The notes: generated by a model not told the origin, from the sequence alone. Shown: positions 51,805 through 61,812, numbered from the stretch's first letter. The stretch: DNA of 64,000 nucleotides from an uncultured Ruminococcus sp. (GCA_902774325.1 CACYIC010000002.1:62001-126000); one strand, 5' to 3'. Program-made: numbers and translations.

Positions 51805-53580
51805 TCACTCGGTTTTTTTCAGCTCTATGCCCAGCACGTCAAGGCTTTCGCTGTCGACGGGCGAGGGGCAGGAGGACATGAGCTCGCTGGCGTTCTGCAC
51901 CTTTGGAAAGGCGGTGACGTCGCGAAGATTATCGGCGCCGCAGAGCAGCATAACGATGCGGTCGAGTCCGATGCCCATGCCGCCGTGGGGCGGAGCGCCG
52001 TATTTGTAGGCTTCAACAAGGAAGCCGAATTTTGCCTCGATCTCCTCGTCGGTCATCTTGAGGGCGCGGAACATCTTCTGCTGCAGCTCGGGATCGGTGA
52101 TACGCATGGAGCCGCTCGAAAGCTCAACGCCGTTGAGGGTGAGGTCGAACGCCTTGGCGATGACCTTTGAGGGGTCGGAATCGAGATATTGGATGCATTC
52201 CTCCTTGGGCATGGTGAAGGGGTGATGCATGGCGAGCCATTCGCCGCTCTCCTCGTCCCACTCGAAGAAGGGGAAGTCGACGATCCAGAGGAATTTGAAT
52301 TCGTCGGGGATTATCCCGAGCCTCTTGGCTACGGTCAGCCGCAGCGCTCCCAGGGTCGAGAGCACGACGGGATTCTTGTCCGCGACGATCAGGATGACGT
52401 CGCCCTTTTCGGCGCCCAGACGCTCGTATATCGCGGCAAGCTCCTCTTCCTTCATGAATTTTTTGAAGGAGGCGTTAGGTTCGTCAACCCATCTGACGTA
52501 GGCGAGTCCCTTAGCGCCGATGCCCTTGGCGTATTCGGTGAGCTTGTCGATCTCTTTTCTGGTGTAGACTGAGGCGGCGTCTTTGGCGACGATCGCTCTG
52601 ACGGAGCCGCCGTTCTCGATTGCGCCCGTGAATACTCCGAAGCCGCAGTCTTTGACCAGATCGGAGATGTCCTTTATCTTCATGTCAAAGCGGATGTCGG
52701 GCTTGTCGGAGCCGTAGTTTTCCATCGCCTCGGTGTAGGTCATGCGCTCAAAGGGAGTTTTGAGCTCCTTGCCGAGCACTTCACTGAACAGGCGCTTGAA
52801 GAGTCCCTCGTTGACCTCGAGGATATCCTCGACGTCTACGAACGAAAGCTCCATATCTATCTGGGTAAACTCGGGCTGGCGGTCGGCTCTCAGATCCTCG
52901 TCGCGGAAGCAGCGAGCGAGCTGGATGTAACGGTCAAAGCCCGCGACCATCAAAAGTTGCTTGTAGATCTGCGGCGACTGCGGGAGAGCGTAGAACCTGC
53001 CGTTGTGGATGCGCGAGGGAACAAGGTAGTCGCGCGCTCCCTCGGGGGTGGATTTTATCATCATCGGGGTTTCGATCTCAATGAAGCCGTTCTCCGCGAA
53101 GTAGTCGCGGGCGACCTTTGCGATCCTGCTGCGGGTGATCAGGTTGTTGAGCAGCGGACGGCGGCGAAGGTCGAGATAGCGGTACTTGAGCCTCAGCTCC
53201 TCGCCTGTTTTGGTGTCGTCAACTATTTCAAAGGGAGGCGTCTGCGCCTTTGAAAGCACGCGCAGATCGTCGACTATGATCTCTATTTCGCCGGTGGGTA
53301 TCTCGGTGTTCTTGGAACTGCGCTCGCTGACCCTGCCCTTTGCCGCGAGAACAAATTCTCCGCGGCAGGCTACCGCCTTTTCAAATATCTCCCTGTCGGT
53401 CTGATCGTTAAAGGCGAGCTGGACGACGCCCGTGCGGTCGCGCAGGTCAATAAATACAAGTCCGCCCAGATCGCGGCAGCGCTGGACCCAGCCGCAGACG
53501 GTGACCTCCCTGCCCTCGTCGGCAAGGCGAAGCTCACCGCAGTAATTTGTACGCTTCAAGCCCTTCATATATTCAGCCAT
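51805..53580 (-). CDS. aspS: Aspartyl-tRNA synthetase
   Basis: 591 residues, the bacterial type. The N-terminal OB-fold is anticodon-binding (EVTVCGWVQRCRDLGGLVFIDLRD). Class II motif 2 is FRDEDLRADRQPEFTQID and motif 3 is GGMGIGLDRI. The inserted GAD domain is about 285-410. It charges tRNA-Asp. It lies 19 bp after hisS, the usual hisS-aspS pair. Confidence 0.98.
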   Translation of the reverse strand: MAEYMKGLKRTNYCGELRLADEGREVTVCGWVQRCRDLGGLVFIDLRDRTGVVQLAFNDQTDREIFEKAVACRGEFVLAAKGRVSERSSKNTEIPTGEIEIIVDDLRVLSKAQTPPFEIVDDTKTGEELRLKYRYLDLRRRPLLNNLITRSRIAKVARDYFAENGFIEIETPMMIKSTPEGARDYLVPSRIHNGRFYALPQSPQIYKQLLMVAGFDRYIQLARCFRDEDLRADRQPEFTQIDMELSFVDVEDILEVNEGLFKRLFSEVLGKELKTPFERMTYTEAMENYGSDKPDIRFDMKIKDISDLVKDCGFGVFTGAIENGGSVRAIVAKDAASVYTRKEIDKLTEYAKGIGAKGLAYVRWVDEPNASFKKFMKEEELAAIYERLGAEKGDVILIVADKNPVVLSTLGALRLTVAKRLGIIPDEFKFLWIVDFPFFEWDEESGEWLAMHHPFTMPKEECIQYLDSDPSKVIAKAFDLTLNGVELSSGSMRITDPELQQKMFRALKMTDEEIEAKFGFLVEAYKYGAPPHGGMGIGLDRIVMLLCGADNLRDVTAFPKVQNASELMSSCPSPVDSESLDVLGIELKKTE

Positions 53581-53599
53581 AACTCATTTCCTCCTCAGC

Positions 53600-54895
53600 T
53601 TAAAACTCAAAAGATTTGTCGCTCGTCAGTACGTGCACCGAGAATTTGTCGGCAAAGCTGTCGTCAAGGTCGAGCTCGATCTGCTCGCCTGTTTCCATGT
53701 TTTTGACCTTGGCGCGGTTCTGTTCTATCTCGTTGTCGCCGAGCACGACCGAGAATCTCGCCCCGATCTTGTCGGCGTATTTCATCTGGGCGCGCAGTCC
53801 CCTGCCTACGACGTCGGTTTCCGCGATCAGACCGCACTCGCGCACCTGACGGAGCAGCGAAAACGCCTTGACCTTGGCGGCGTCGCCCATCGTCGCGATG
53901 TAAAGCGAGCAGACGTCGTTGTCCGGGATCTCGACGCCCTGAGCGTCCATGACCATGAGCAGCCGCTCAAGTCCCATTGCGAAGCCGAGCGAGGGGATAT
54001 GCTTGCCGCCAAGCTCGTCCATCAGACCGTCGTATCTTCCGCCGCCGCAGACTGTGCCCTGGGCGCCGATGAGGTCGGTGACGAACTCAAAAACGGTCTT
54101 TGTATAGTAGTCAAGTCCGCGCACGATGGTGGGGTTGACGGTGTATTTTATTCCCACCGCGTCGAGATACTTCTTGACCTCGGAAAAGTGGTTCTCGCAG
54201 TCCTCGCAGAGGTAGTCGATGATCTTGGGCGCGTTCTCGGCGATCTTTTTGTCCTCCGGGCTTTTGCAGTCGAGAAGGCGCATCGGGTTTTTCTCGAGGC
54301 GCGAAAGACAGGTTTCGCAGAGCCTGTCGCGGTAAGCGCCGAAGTAATCGCGCAGCGCCCGGTTGTATTTCGCGCGGCATTCGGGACAGCCTATCGAGTT
54401 CAGCTCAAGGCGCACCTGCTCGAGTCCTAGGCGGTCAAGTATAGACTGCGCGGCGCAGATCAGCTCGGCGTCGGCGACGGGCGACTGGGTGCCGTACACC
54501 TCAAGACCGAACTGGTGGAACTCTCTGAGCCTTCCCGCCTGAGGCTTCTCATAGCGGTAGCAGGAAACAAAATAGCTCGCCTTTATCGGCAGACCCTCGT
54601 TGTCGAGAGAATGCTCGAGCACCGCTCTCGCGGCTCCCGCCGTGCCCTCGGGACGAAGCGTGACGCTCTCGCCTCCCTTGGTGTCAAAGGTGTACATCTC
54701 CTTTTGGACAACGTCCGTAGTCTGACCGACGCCCCTCGCGAAGAGCTCGGTGTGCTCAAAAACGGGCGTTCTGATTTCCTTGAAGCCGTAGGACTTGCTC
54801 TCCTCGCGCATTATCTGTTCGATAAACTGCCAGCGGTAGCTCTGCTTGGGCAGCACGTCCTCGGTGCCCTTGATTTTCTTGGTGATCAGTGCCAT
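53600..54895 (-). CDS. hisS: Histidyl-tRNA synthetase
   Basis: 431 residues from ATG 54895, 5 nt after GGAGG; a second ATG one codon upstream is close to the site. Class II motifs are RPEGTAGAARAVLEH, CYRYEKPQAGRLREFHQFG, and the histidine-binding VRGLDYYTKTVFEF. The C-terminal anticodon domain is about 335-420. A hairpin TATCGGGC/GCCCGATA (about 54918-54942) lies in its leader; no T-box is seen. Confidence 0.98.
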   Translation of the reverse strand: MALITKKIKGTEDVLPKQSYRWQFIEQIMREESKSYGFKEIRTPVFEHTELFARGVGQTTDVVQKEMYTFDTKGGESVTLRPEGTAGAARAVLEHSLDNEGLPIKASYFVSCYRYEKPQAGRLREFHQFGLEVYGTQSPVADAELICAAQSILDRLGLEQVRLELNSIGCPECRAKYNRALRDYFGAYRDRLCETCLSRLEKNPMRLLDCKSPEDKKIAENAPKIIDYLCEDCENHFSEVKKYLDAVGIKYTVNPTIVRGLDYYTKTVFEFVTDLIGAQGTVCGGGRYDGLMDELGGKHIPSLGFAMGLERLLMVMDAQGVEIPDNDVCSLYIATMGDAAKVKAFSLLRQVRECGLIAETDVVGRGLRAQMKYADKIGARFSVVLGDNEIEQNRAKVKNMETGEQIELDLDDSFADKFSVHVLTSDKSFEF

Positions 54896-55069
54896 CATTA
54901 CCTCCATATATACACAATTATCGGGCAGCAGCGCCGCCCGATAAAAGAAAATTAACTGAATTTTACAAACTACTGATATAAATCAGACCGCAGGTCATCT
55001 GCTGTTATTATGGCAAAAAGCGCGTTTTCGGCGCATACCGCGCAGTGCGGCACGCGGTCTGCCGCTTGA

Positions 55070-55465
55070 TTATTTAAGGATATTTCTCCAATCGAGATCG
55101 CCGCGCTCGAGTCCGTGGATCAACACCTCGGCGGTGGCGATATTTGTCGCTACGGGGATGTTGTGCATGTCGCAAAGGCGCAGCATATTCATATCGTTGG
55201 GCTCGTTGGGCTTGGGCGAGAGGGGATCGCGGAAGAAGAGCAGCATATCTATCTCGTCGCAGGAGATCCTCGCCGTGATCTGCTGGCTGCCGCCCTGGGA
55301 GCCGGCAAGGAATTTTTGAATTGAAAGTCCGGTGGCTTCTGCTACCATCTTGCCTGTTGTGCCCGTGGCGCACAGATTGTTGCGGCTGAGCACGCCGCAG
55401 TATGCGATGCAGAACTGCACCATTAGTTCTTTTTTCTCGTCATGTGCAATAAGCGCGATATTCAT
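55070..55465 (-). CDS. mgsA: Methylglyoxal synthase
   Basis: 131 residues from ATG 55465 behind AGGAG. ALIAHDEKKELMVQF, CATGTTGKMV, the catalytic region DEIDMLLFFRDPLSPKPNEPN and NIPVATNIATAEVLI are family signatures. It converts dihydroxyacetone phosphate to methylglyoxal, a bypass of lower glycolysis when phosphate is scarce. It follows minD by 85 bp. Placement of mgsA beside mre/min genes is common in Clostridia. Confidence 0.96.
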   Translation of the reverse strand: MNIALIAHDEKKELMVQFCIAYCGVLSRNNLCATGTTGKMVAEATGLSIQKFLAGSQGGSQQITARISCDEIDMLLFFRDPLSPKPNEPNDMNMLRLCDMHNIPVATNIATAEVLIHGLERGDLDWRNILK

Positions 55466-55550
55466 ATTCAAAACTCCTTTTTCAAAATTTCCGAGATGGT
55501 TAACTCACAAAGCGCGTTGATATGCAGGACAACGGCGCGCGGCGCCGGAA

Positions 55551-56285
55551 TTACAGGGCGATGGGGATGCGTCTGCCCTCGAGCCGCCTTGCCAGACGGT
55601 CAAACACCGCGAAGGAGGCGCCCGTTTTGAGTCCGGCGGCACCCTGCTGCATTACAACGGAGATGTTGATGTCAAAGGGGACCACGGCGATGAGCTGGGT
55701 CTGGGCGGCGTCGATGACCGCGTCCAGATCGCTGTAGTAGCCCATTTTCTTAAATACCCTTTTGTCAAAGCGGTTGATGACCAGACGGATCGATCTGACG
55801 CCAAGGGAATCGAGCTTCCTTCTGACCTTGACCGCGCCGCGAACGCTTGTGGGCTCGGGGTTGGTGACGATCAGGGCGCTGTCCGCCGGAGAAGCCGCGG
55901 TGACAAAGCCCGAGCCTATCCCCGCGGGCGAGTCGATGATAACGTAGTCAAAATTATCCTTGACCGTGTCGACCAGCTGCTTAAAAACTGAGGGGCTGAG
56001 CTCGTTTTCGGCGTCGAAGGGAGCCGCCATCAGATATAGGTTTTCGTTATTCGGGCTTTTGTATACCGCCTCGCCATAGGCGCAGTTGCCGCAAACCGCG
56101 TCGGACGCGTCAAAGAGAATATCCTGCTCCACGTCGAGCATGATATCAAGTCCGCGCATTCCGCAGTCGCAGTCGATAAGCAGTACCTTTTTGCCCTGTT
56201 TTATCAGCGCCACGGACAGGCAGATGCAGACGGTGGATTTTCCCGTGCCGCCCTTGCCCGAGGCTACAACGATGACATTACTCAT
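55551..56285 (-). CDS. minD: MinD-like septum-site ATPase
   Basis: 244 residues. Deviant Walker A VASGKGGTGKSTV, switch I/II region VIIDSPAGIGSGF and Walker B-type LLIDCDCGMRGLDIML are MinD-like. The C-terminus ends FDRLARRLEGRRIPIAL, whereas classical MinD carries a basic amphipathic membrane helix, so membrane attachment may differ. minC and minE are not next to it. It has its own promoter although it sits between mrdA and mgsA. Confidence 0.85.
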   Translation of the reverse strand: MSNVIVVASGKGGTGKSTVCICLSVALIKQGKKVLLIDCDCGMRGLDIMLDVEQDILFDASDAVCGNCAYGEAVYKSPNNENLYLMAAPFDAENELSPSVFKQLVDTVKDNFDYVIIDSPAGIGSGFVTAASPADSALIVTNPEPTSVRGAVKVRRKLDSLGVRSIRLVINRFDKRVFKKMGYYSDLDAVIDAAQTQLIAVVPFDINISVVMQQGAAGLKTGASFAVFDRLARRLEGRRIPIAL

Positions 56286-56305
56286 AATTACAGTACCTCT
56301 GTTTT

Positions 56306-56334
56306 ATTTTATCACAAAACCGCTGAAAGAGCAA
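56306..56334 (-). promoter_or_regulatory. Promoter of minD-mgsA
   Basis: Minus strand TTGCTC (56329-56334), 17 bp, extended TGATAAAAT (-10 at 56306-56311). Confidence 0.6.
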
Positions 56335-56453
56335 GAAAACATGAAAAGATTTATCAACCAAATTTTCGACCTTTATTTTATGCAAAATACACAAAAACAG
56401 CGTTGAAAAATCGTCGAAACGTTAATAAGATGTTGTAGCTGTGCGTTTTTTGC

Positions 56454-58484
56454 TTATTGATTTTGCCCGCGGTTTTTTTCGGAAAAGTAACTGTCGAGCA
56501 AATCTCTGGCCACCCCCATAGGGAATCTGCCCCATACTCCGTGCTCTATGACCACCGCGACCGCCACCTCGGGCTTCTCAAAGGGAGCATAGCAGATAAA
56601 CGTCGCGTGGTCGGAGCCCGCGTTTTCCGCCGTGCCTGTCTTGGCGGCGACCTTGATCCCGTAATCTCCGAAAAACGAGTGGGCGGTGCCGTCCGCGCTC
56701 CGGGTCACGTCGAGCATCGCCTTTTGGACTGCCCGGAGATTTTTGGCTGAAACGCCCGCGTCGGAGAGCTTCTCGGGTTTTGAATGATCCGCCGATATGG
56801 TTTTTCTCTCGTAATCGGTTATCTTTTGAACGATATGAGTTCTCAAACGCGTCCCGTTGTTGGCTATCGTCGCGGCGTAGGCGGCAAGCTGAACGGGCGT
56901 GAAGGCGTTGTCCGACTGACCGATCGCCGCCTGGACCGTATTGCCCGCCTGCCAGGAGGCGCTGTCCCGACCCGCGAGCGTCCCCCGCGATTCCTCAAGC
57001 TCCAGCCCTGTCGCCTCTCCCAGACCGAAGCCCTCGGCGTATTCGGAGATGGAGCCGATACCGAGCCTTCTGCCCGCTTCGGCAAAGAAGCAGTTGCACG
57101 ACTGAACGAGAGCGCCGTGGAAGGTGAGCGCTCCGTGACGGTGCATACACCGGACGGCGTTAGAGGGGTAATAGTCGTAGCTCCCGCCGCAGAATATCTC
57201 GGAGTCGGAGCGGATCACCTTTTCCTCAAGAGCCGCCATAGCCACGCAGGGCTTGAAAACCGAGCCGCAGGCAAAGCTGCCCGAAAAAGCGCGGTCGTAC
57301 ATCGGAGATCGTTCGTCCCGCATCAGCCGGCTGAAATAATCTCCGTCTGAGGTGTAGCGCTCAAGGTCGTAGCCGGGATAGCTCGCGGCAGCCAGCACGG
57401 CGAAATCGCTGACCCTCAGCATGACCGCAGCTCCCGTTTCGCAGTCCTCGCCTACGTTTTTGACGTTCCCGCTCTTTGCAGCCAGCCTGCCCTCGGCGTT
57501 TGCCGCACGGATATTTTTTTCGAGCGAGTCTGCGGCTGTTTTTTGAAGCCTGCTGTCGAGCGTCAGCCAAACGGTTTTCCCGGGCTCCGCTTCAACCGTT
57601 TCGACCGTTTCCGGAGCGCCGCCGTCCGCGCCGCGGCTTATCACCAGTCTGCCGCTTTTTCCTCGCAGCTCGTTCTCAAAGGCGTGTTCTATCCCGAATT
57701 TCCCGATCCTGTCGTTGAGCCCGTAGCCCTTGTCGGAAAGCTCCTCGTATTCCTCGGCGGAAAGCGCTCCGAGCGCTCCGATGATGTGAGGCGCGAGCGA
57801 GGGCTTGTCAACGGTGCGCAGAGGATAGGTCTGCACCTCAACCCCGCCCAGCCCCCTGAAGCTTTCGCTGACCGCAGCAGCCGCCGCGCCGCCGATATCC
57901 TCGGCGAGAACAAAGGGCGTTTCCCCCGAATATCCCTGCCTTTCCATGGAGTAGCGGATGGAAACGAGGGTAAGGAGCTGATCTCGCGTATAGCTTTCCT
58001 CCAGCCCGTAGCGGCGTCGGAGCGCGTCGAAGCAGTCCTCCGCCGAGGCGGTTTTGCCGAGTCCCGTAAAGCTGTCGGAGAGCAGGAGCTCCCTTTCGTC
58101 GCCGGCGTCGGTTTTGAACGCGCAAACGCCGTTCCTGTCCTCGAGCGGCAGGAGGTCGGTAAAGCTGTCGCCTGTTTTTCGCAGCAGTCCGACCAGCTCA
58201 AGCAGGACGCCGTCGAGCTTTTTTTCATCGGTAAGGGGCTTTATGATAACGATCCGCCGCAGGGTCTTGTTGGTGACAAGTCCGTTGCCGTTCCTGTCGA
58301 GGATCTCGCCGCGTATCGGCTCGGAGCTTATGGTGTAGTTCGTCGAGCTGTCCGCGAGCTCGCGGTACTCGCCGCCGCGAACGAGCTGCCAGTCAGCGAG
58401 ACGCGCGGTGAAAAGCGCGAAAAAGCCCAGAACAGCCGCGGCGCAGGTATAATAAACGTATTTTCTTTCGCGGTTCTTTTTCAT
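56454..58484 (-). CDS. mrdA: Penicillin-binding protein 2 (elongation transpeptidase)
   Basis: 676 residues, class B. One N-terminal membrane helix (about 10-28). The dimerisation domain contains RGEILDRNGNGLVTN. Transpeptidase motifs are CGSVFKPC (SxxK), SCN in VQSCNCFF, and KTGTAE. It cross-links peptidoglycan during side-wall growth in the Rod complex. It is 3 bp from mreD and translationally linked to the mre genes. Confidence 0.95.
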   Translation of the reverse strand: MKKNRERKYVYYTCAAAVLGFFALFTARLADWQLVRGGEYRELADSSTNYTISSEPIRGEILDRNGNGLVTNKTLRRIVIIKPLTDEKKLDGVLLELVGLLRKTGDSFTDLLPLEDRNGVCAFKTDAGDERELLLSDSFTGLGKTASAEDCFDALRRRYGLEESYTRDQLLTLVSIRYSMERQGYSGETPFVLAEDIGGAAAAAVSESFRGLGGVEVQTYPLRTVDKPSLAPHIIGALGALSAEEYEELSDKGYGLNDRIGKFGIEHAFENELRGKSGRLVISRGADGGAPETVETVEAEPGKTVWLTLDSRLQKTAADSLEKNIRAANAEGRLAAKSGNVKNVGEDCETGAAVMLRVSDFAVLAAASYPGYDLERYTSDGDYFSRLMRDERSPMYDRAFSGSFACGSVFKPCVAMAALEEKVIRSDSEIFCGGSYDYYPSNAVRCMHRHGALTFHGALVQSCNCFFAEAGRRLGIGSISEYAEGFGLGEATGLELEESRGTLAGRDSASWQAGNTVQAAIGQSDNAFTPVQLAAYAATIANNGTRLRTHIVQKITDYERKTISADHSKPEKLSDAGVSAKNLRAVQKAMLDVTRSADGTAHSFFGDYGIKVAAKTGTAENAGSDHATFICYAPFEKPEVAVAVVIEHGVWGRFPMGVARDLLDSYFSEKNRGQNQ

Positions 58485-58487
58485 GAG

Positions 58488-59000
58488 TTATCCCCGATTT
58501 TTAAAGATAAAATTTTTAAGATAATAATTGAAGCCGTAGAGCGGCGGGACGCAAAGGTAAGTCAAAGCCATGCGTGGGAGATAGCGGCTCGGAAAAAGCG
58601 CGCCCAAGCAGTCGGCTCCGAAGGGCAGGCGGAACAGCAGAAAGTAGCCCCCGACGACCGCAGCGACCGCCGCCGAAGAAAAGAGCATGAGCGAAAAGAG
58701 ATTCGCGCGGAACCGTGAGCCCAGCATAGAGGAGATGAAAAAACATGTCAGGGTGAGCGCGAGCGCGTAGTATCCGATCCCCCCGCCCGCAAGGTCGGTC
58801 GCCGCGCCGCATACCGCTCCGAGTATCATCGAGGCGGTCGCGTTTTCAACCGCGCAGAAGGACAGCGCCGCCGAGACGAGCAGCAGAGGCTTTGCCCCGA
58901 GCGTCTGGGGAATGAGCTCCGGCGTGCTCTGCGCCGCCGCCAGCAGAAGGAGCTCTGTCGTGTAAGCGACGTATCTTAAAAGCCCGCGATCAATCGCCAT
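58488..59000 (-). CDS. mreD: Rod shape-determining protein MreD
   Basis: 170 residues from ATG 59000, overlapping mreC by 11 bp; the longer frame to 59030 is less likely. Five to six membrane helices, with ILGAVCGAATDLAGGGIGYYALALTL typical of MreD, the membrane component of the elongasome. Sequence is weakly conserved, so identity rests on topology and position between mreC and mrdA. Confidence 0.88.
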   Translation of the reverse strand: MAIDRGLLRYVAYTTELLLLAAAQSTPELIPQTLGAKPLLLVSAALSFCAVENATASMILGAVCGAATDLAGGGIGYYALALTLTCFFISSMLGSRFRANLFSLMLFSSAAVAAVVGGYFLLFRLPFGADCLGALFPSRYLPRMALTYLCVPPLYGFNYYLKNFIFKNRG

Positions 59001-59823
59001 TTTTTTCGGACACCTCGCCTTTGCCGTCAAAATCGGTGATAACCGCCGCGCTGTCCAGCCTTTCGATATCGTCGAGGGGCTCGATCACCGCGCAGTCAGA
59101 GGCTTCAAAGGCGTTGAAGCGGATCTCCGTCACCCTTCCGATGATCAGGTCAGGCGGATAAAATCCTCCCATCCCGGAGGTGACGATCAGATCGCCCTTG
59201 CGGATACCGCAGTTTCGTTTAAGCCCCTTCATCAGTGTCAGGCTGTCCGCGCTGAACTCGGCGGTTCCGCTGACGATCCCCGTTTCGCCGCTCTTGAGCT
59301 CCGCCGCCCCGACCTTGGTATCGGGTGAAAGTATCGTTCTCACCAGACAGGTACAGGAGTCCGCGCGGGCTACGCGTCCGACCAGTCCGTTTTCGGTCAC
59401 GACCGGGTCGTTTTGCCTCACGCCCTCGGCTTTTCCGACGTCGAGGGTAAAGGAGCCGAAGTCGTCGCTCGGATCGCGGCTTATGACCTTTGCGGGCTTT
59501 ATTTTATAGGAGGGATTTTTCTTTTTCAAGCCGTAGAATTTCATGAGCCGCGCGTTTTCGCTTTTTGTTTCAAGAAAGTCAGTGAGCTGTGAGCGAAGGG
59601 CGGCGTTTTCACTTTTCAGGGCTTTGTTTTCACTTTGAAGCTCCTCATAAGAGGGCGAGTCTTGCCGCGCCGCCTGAACGCTCAGACTGAACAGACCGCG
59701 AGCCGCCGCGCTGAAGGCGGCGGAAATAGGAGAATTTTCGCTCTGCGACAAAACACCCATCACCGAAACAATGATGAGTGTGATTATCAGCGGTATACGG
59801 CTTTGCTTTTTGTATTTGTCCAT
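58990..59823 (-). CDS. mreC: Rod shape-determining protein MreC
   Basis: 277 residues. One membrane helix (about 9-26), then a coiled coil (about 55-95, SYEELQSENKALKSENAALRSQL), then the two beta-barrel domain with VGRVARADSCTCLVRTI and GDLIVTSGMGGFYPPDLIIGRV. It links MreB to PBP2 outside the membrane. It is between mreB and mreD. Confidence 0.94.
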   Translation of the reverse strand: MDKYKKQSRIPLIITLIIVSVMGVLSQSENSPISAAFSAAARGLFSLSVQAARQDSPSYEELQSENKALKSENAALRSQLTDFLETKSENARLMKFYGLKKKNPSYKIKPAKVISRDPSDDFGSFTLDVGKAEGVRQNDPVVTENGLVGRVARADSCTCLVRTILSPDTKVGAAELKSGETGIVSGTAEFSADSLTLMKGLKRNCGIRKGDLIVTSGMGGFYPPDLIIGRVTEIRFNAFEASDCAVIEPLDDIERLDSAAVITDFDGKGEVSEKNGD

Positions 59824-59832
59824 GAGCGTCCT

Positions 59833-60846
59833 CTATCTTCCGATGTGTCTGAAGCGCGTTCCCGCTCGTCTGCCCAGCCGTTTTCCCGCGCCTTCAACAA
59901 CGCAGTCGAGCGGACGCGAGGCGATATTGATGGTCATTCCTGTCTGCTGCATCACCAGCATATCTATCCCTCGCAGCATCGCGCCGCCGCCGGTGAGGGT
60001 GATCCCCCGGTCGATGATGTCGGCGGAAAGCTCGGGAGGCGTCTTTTCGAGTGTCGTTCTGATAGCCTCGATGATCGTGGACAGCGGATCGGACAGCGCC
60101 TCGCGTATCTCCTCGGCGGAAACAGTAATATCCTTCGGCAGTCCGTCGAGTAGGTTTCTGCCCTTGACGACCATGCTTTTTTCATTGTCGTAGGGGAAAG
60201 CCGAGCCGATTCTTATTTTGATCTCCTCGGCGGTTCGTTCGCCGATGAGGAGGTTGTAGGTCTTTTTGATATGGGTCAGTATCGCCTCGTCAAAGCGGTC
60301 GCCCGCGACGCGTACCGAGCAGGCGGTGACGATATCTCCCAGGGAGATCACCGCAACCTCGCTTGTGCCGCCGCCAATATCGACGACCATGCTTCCGGCG
60401 GGCTCGTCCACAGGCATACCCGCGCCTATAGCCGCCGCCATAGGCTCCTCGATCAGGATGACCGGAGGCTTGGCGCCCGCCTGATAAGCTGCGTCCTCAA
60501 CCGCCTTTCGCTCGACCTCCGTAACGCCCGTGGGCATACAGATAATGACGCGCGGCTTGCTGAACAGCCCGGGCTTGACCGCCTTGCGGATGAAGTGCTG
60601 GAGCATTTTCGCGGTGATTTTGAAATCCGCGATAACGCCGTCCTTCAGAGGACGGACGGCGACTATCGAATCGGGAGTCCTGCCTATCATTTCCTTTGCC
60701 CGCGAGCCGACAGCCAGCACCGAATCCGTGCGGGTATCGACCGCGACGACCGAGGGCTCGCGAAGCGTTATCCCCTTGCCCTTGATAAAAACAAGGGTGT
60801 TCGCGGTGCCTAAATCAATTCCTATATCCTTTGAAAACGAGAACAA
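59833..60846 (-). CDS. mreB: Rod shape-determining protein MreB (bacterial actin)
   Basis: 337 residues. Actin-fold phosphate loops are [13 protein letters not shown] and [14 protein letters not shown], and the adenosine motif is [12 protein letters not shown]. It forms short membrane filaments that steer cell-wall synthesis. It is the first gene of mreB-mreC-mreD-mrdA. Confidence 0.97.
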   Translation of the reverse strand: MFSFSKDIGIDLGTANTLVFIKGKGITLREPSVVAVDTRTDSVLAVGSRAKEMIGRTPDSIVAVRPLKDGVIADFKITAKMLQHFIRKAVKPGLFSKPRVIICMPTGVTEVERKAVEDAAYQAGAKPPVILIEEPMAAAIGAGMPVDEPAGSMVVDIGGGTSEVAVISLGDIVTACSVRVAGDRFDEAILTHIKKTYNLLIGERTAEEIKIRIGSAFPYDNEKSMVVKGRNLLDGLPKDITVSAEEIREALSDPLSTIIEAIRTTLEKTPPELSADIIDRGITLTGGGAMLRGIDMLVMQQTGMTINIASRPLDCVVEGAGKRLGRRAGTRFRHIGR

Positions 60847-60922
60847 GAAGCCATCCTCTCCTTAGCGCTTAAAAAATCGCGGCGCGTCCGACGTCCGCCG
60901 GAGCTTTTTCGCGCACAGGATT

Positions 60923-60928
60923 ATTATA
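60923..60928 (-). promoter_or_regulatory. -10 element upstream of mreB
   Basis: A perfect TATAAT on the minus strand about 77 bp before the start, without a good -35. Confidence 0.4.
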
Positions 60929-61001
60929 CTACGCCCGCCGTCAGTTATTTGTCGAAGCGTGTCCCTTCTCAAGCCGCCTCAAGCAGTTCTCTCCAACCCC
61001 T

Positions 61002-61309
61002 CGCAGCAATAAAAATTCGGTCGGGCACAAAAGGTTCGTCATTAAGAAAACCCATCTGCCCGACCGCATTTTTATTTTTCAGTTTTCAATTAACAAACAA
61101 CCAAGCCTTTGATATAGGAGAAGCCACCCCCAAAAAAACGGCATTACAAATACGGAGCGGAGCGACCCGAAACTAGCCGCTAACCGCTCTGAATACCAAA
61201 AACAAACCTTTGATATAGGAGATACCGCTCTCCCCAAAACTCCGCAGCAATAAAAATTCGGTCGGGCACAAAAGGTTCGTCATTAAGAAAACCCGTCTGC
61301 CCGACCGCA
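61002..61309. repeat. Two 67-bp direct repeats, each a bidirectional terminator hairpin
   Basis: 61002-61068 and 61243-61309 differ at one base. Each contains CGGTCGGGCA and TGCCCGACCG arms around a conserved loop of about 30 nt, with A's or T's outside. Between them, CCTTTGATATAGGAGA also occurs twice (61106 and 61207). This fills most of the 507-bp gap between mreB and dut; no gene is seen there. Confidence 0.85.
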
Positions 61310-61353
61310 ATTATTCATTATTATTCCTTCTGCCACTAACTTCCAACCCGTAA

Positions 61354-61812
61354 TTATTCGTTATTGGTTTCTTCTTTCCTTCCCGTCGAGCCAAAGCCGC
61401 CGGCTCCCCGCGCTGTGTCGCTGAGCTCCGTTGCCTCGACGATCTCCGGGGTGAGCACGGGAGCTATTACCATTTGGCAGATCCTTTCCTCGGGCTCGAT
61501 CGTATAGGGCTTGTCCGAAACGTTGCAGAGTCCCGCGCAGACCTCGCCGCGGTAGTCGCTGTCGATCACGCCGACGCCGTTTGAAAGGCAGATACCGTGC
61601 TTGACGCCGAGTCCGCTCCTGGCGTAAAGAAGGGCGGCGCAGCCGCTGTCGGGCAGCTCGATGGCGATCCCCGTGGGTACGATCGCGAGCTGCCCGGGTT
61701 CAAGCGTGATCGGCTGTTCTATGCAGGCGTAAAGATCCATCCCCGCCGAGCCGTTTGTGGCGCGCTTGGGGATATGAGCGCCCTCCCTGATTTTTTTTAT
61801 TTTGAGTTCCAT
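61354..61812 (-). CDS. dut: dUTP diphosphatase
   Basis: 152 residues from ATG 61812 behind GAAGGATGAT; the ATG at 61821 is too near the site. Motifs I-V are GSAGMDLYA, ARSGLGVKHGI, GVIDSDYRGE, ERICQMVI and RGAGGFGSTG. It hydrolyses dUTP to dUMP, preventing uracil in DNA. Trimeric type, normal length. Confidence 0.96.
   Translation of the reverse strand: MELKIKKIREGAHIPKRATNGSAGMDLYACIEQPITLEPGQLAIVPTGIAIELPDSGCAALLYARSGLGVKHGICLSNGVGVIDSDYRGEVCAGLCNVSDKPYTIEPEERICQMVIAPVLTPEIVEATELSDTARGAGGFGSTGRKEETNNE

Noticed and set aside
54896..55069. T-box leader upstream of hisS-aspS
   Set aside because: Hairpins exist but the AGGGTGGNACCGCG-type T-box sequence is not present.
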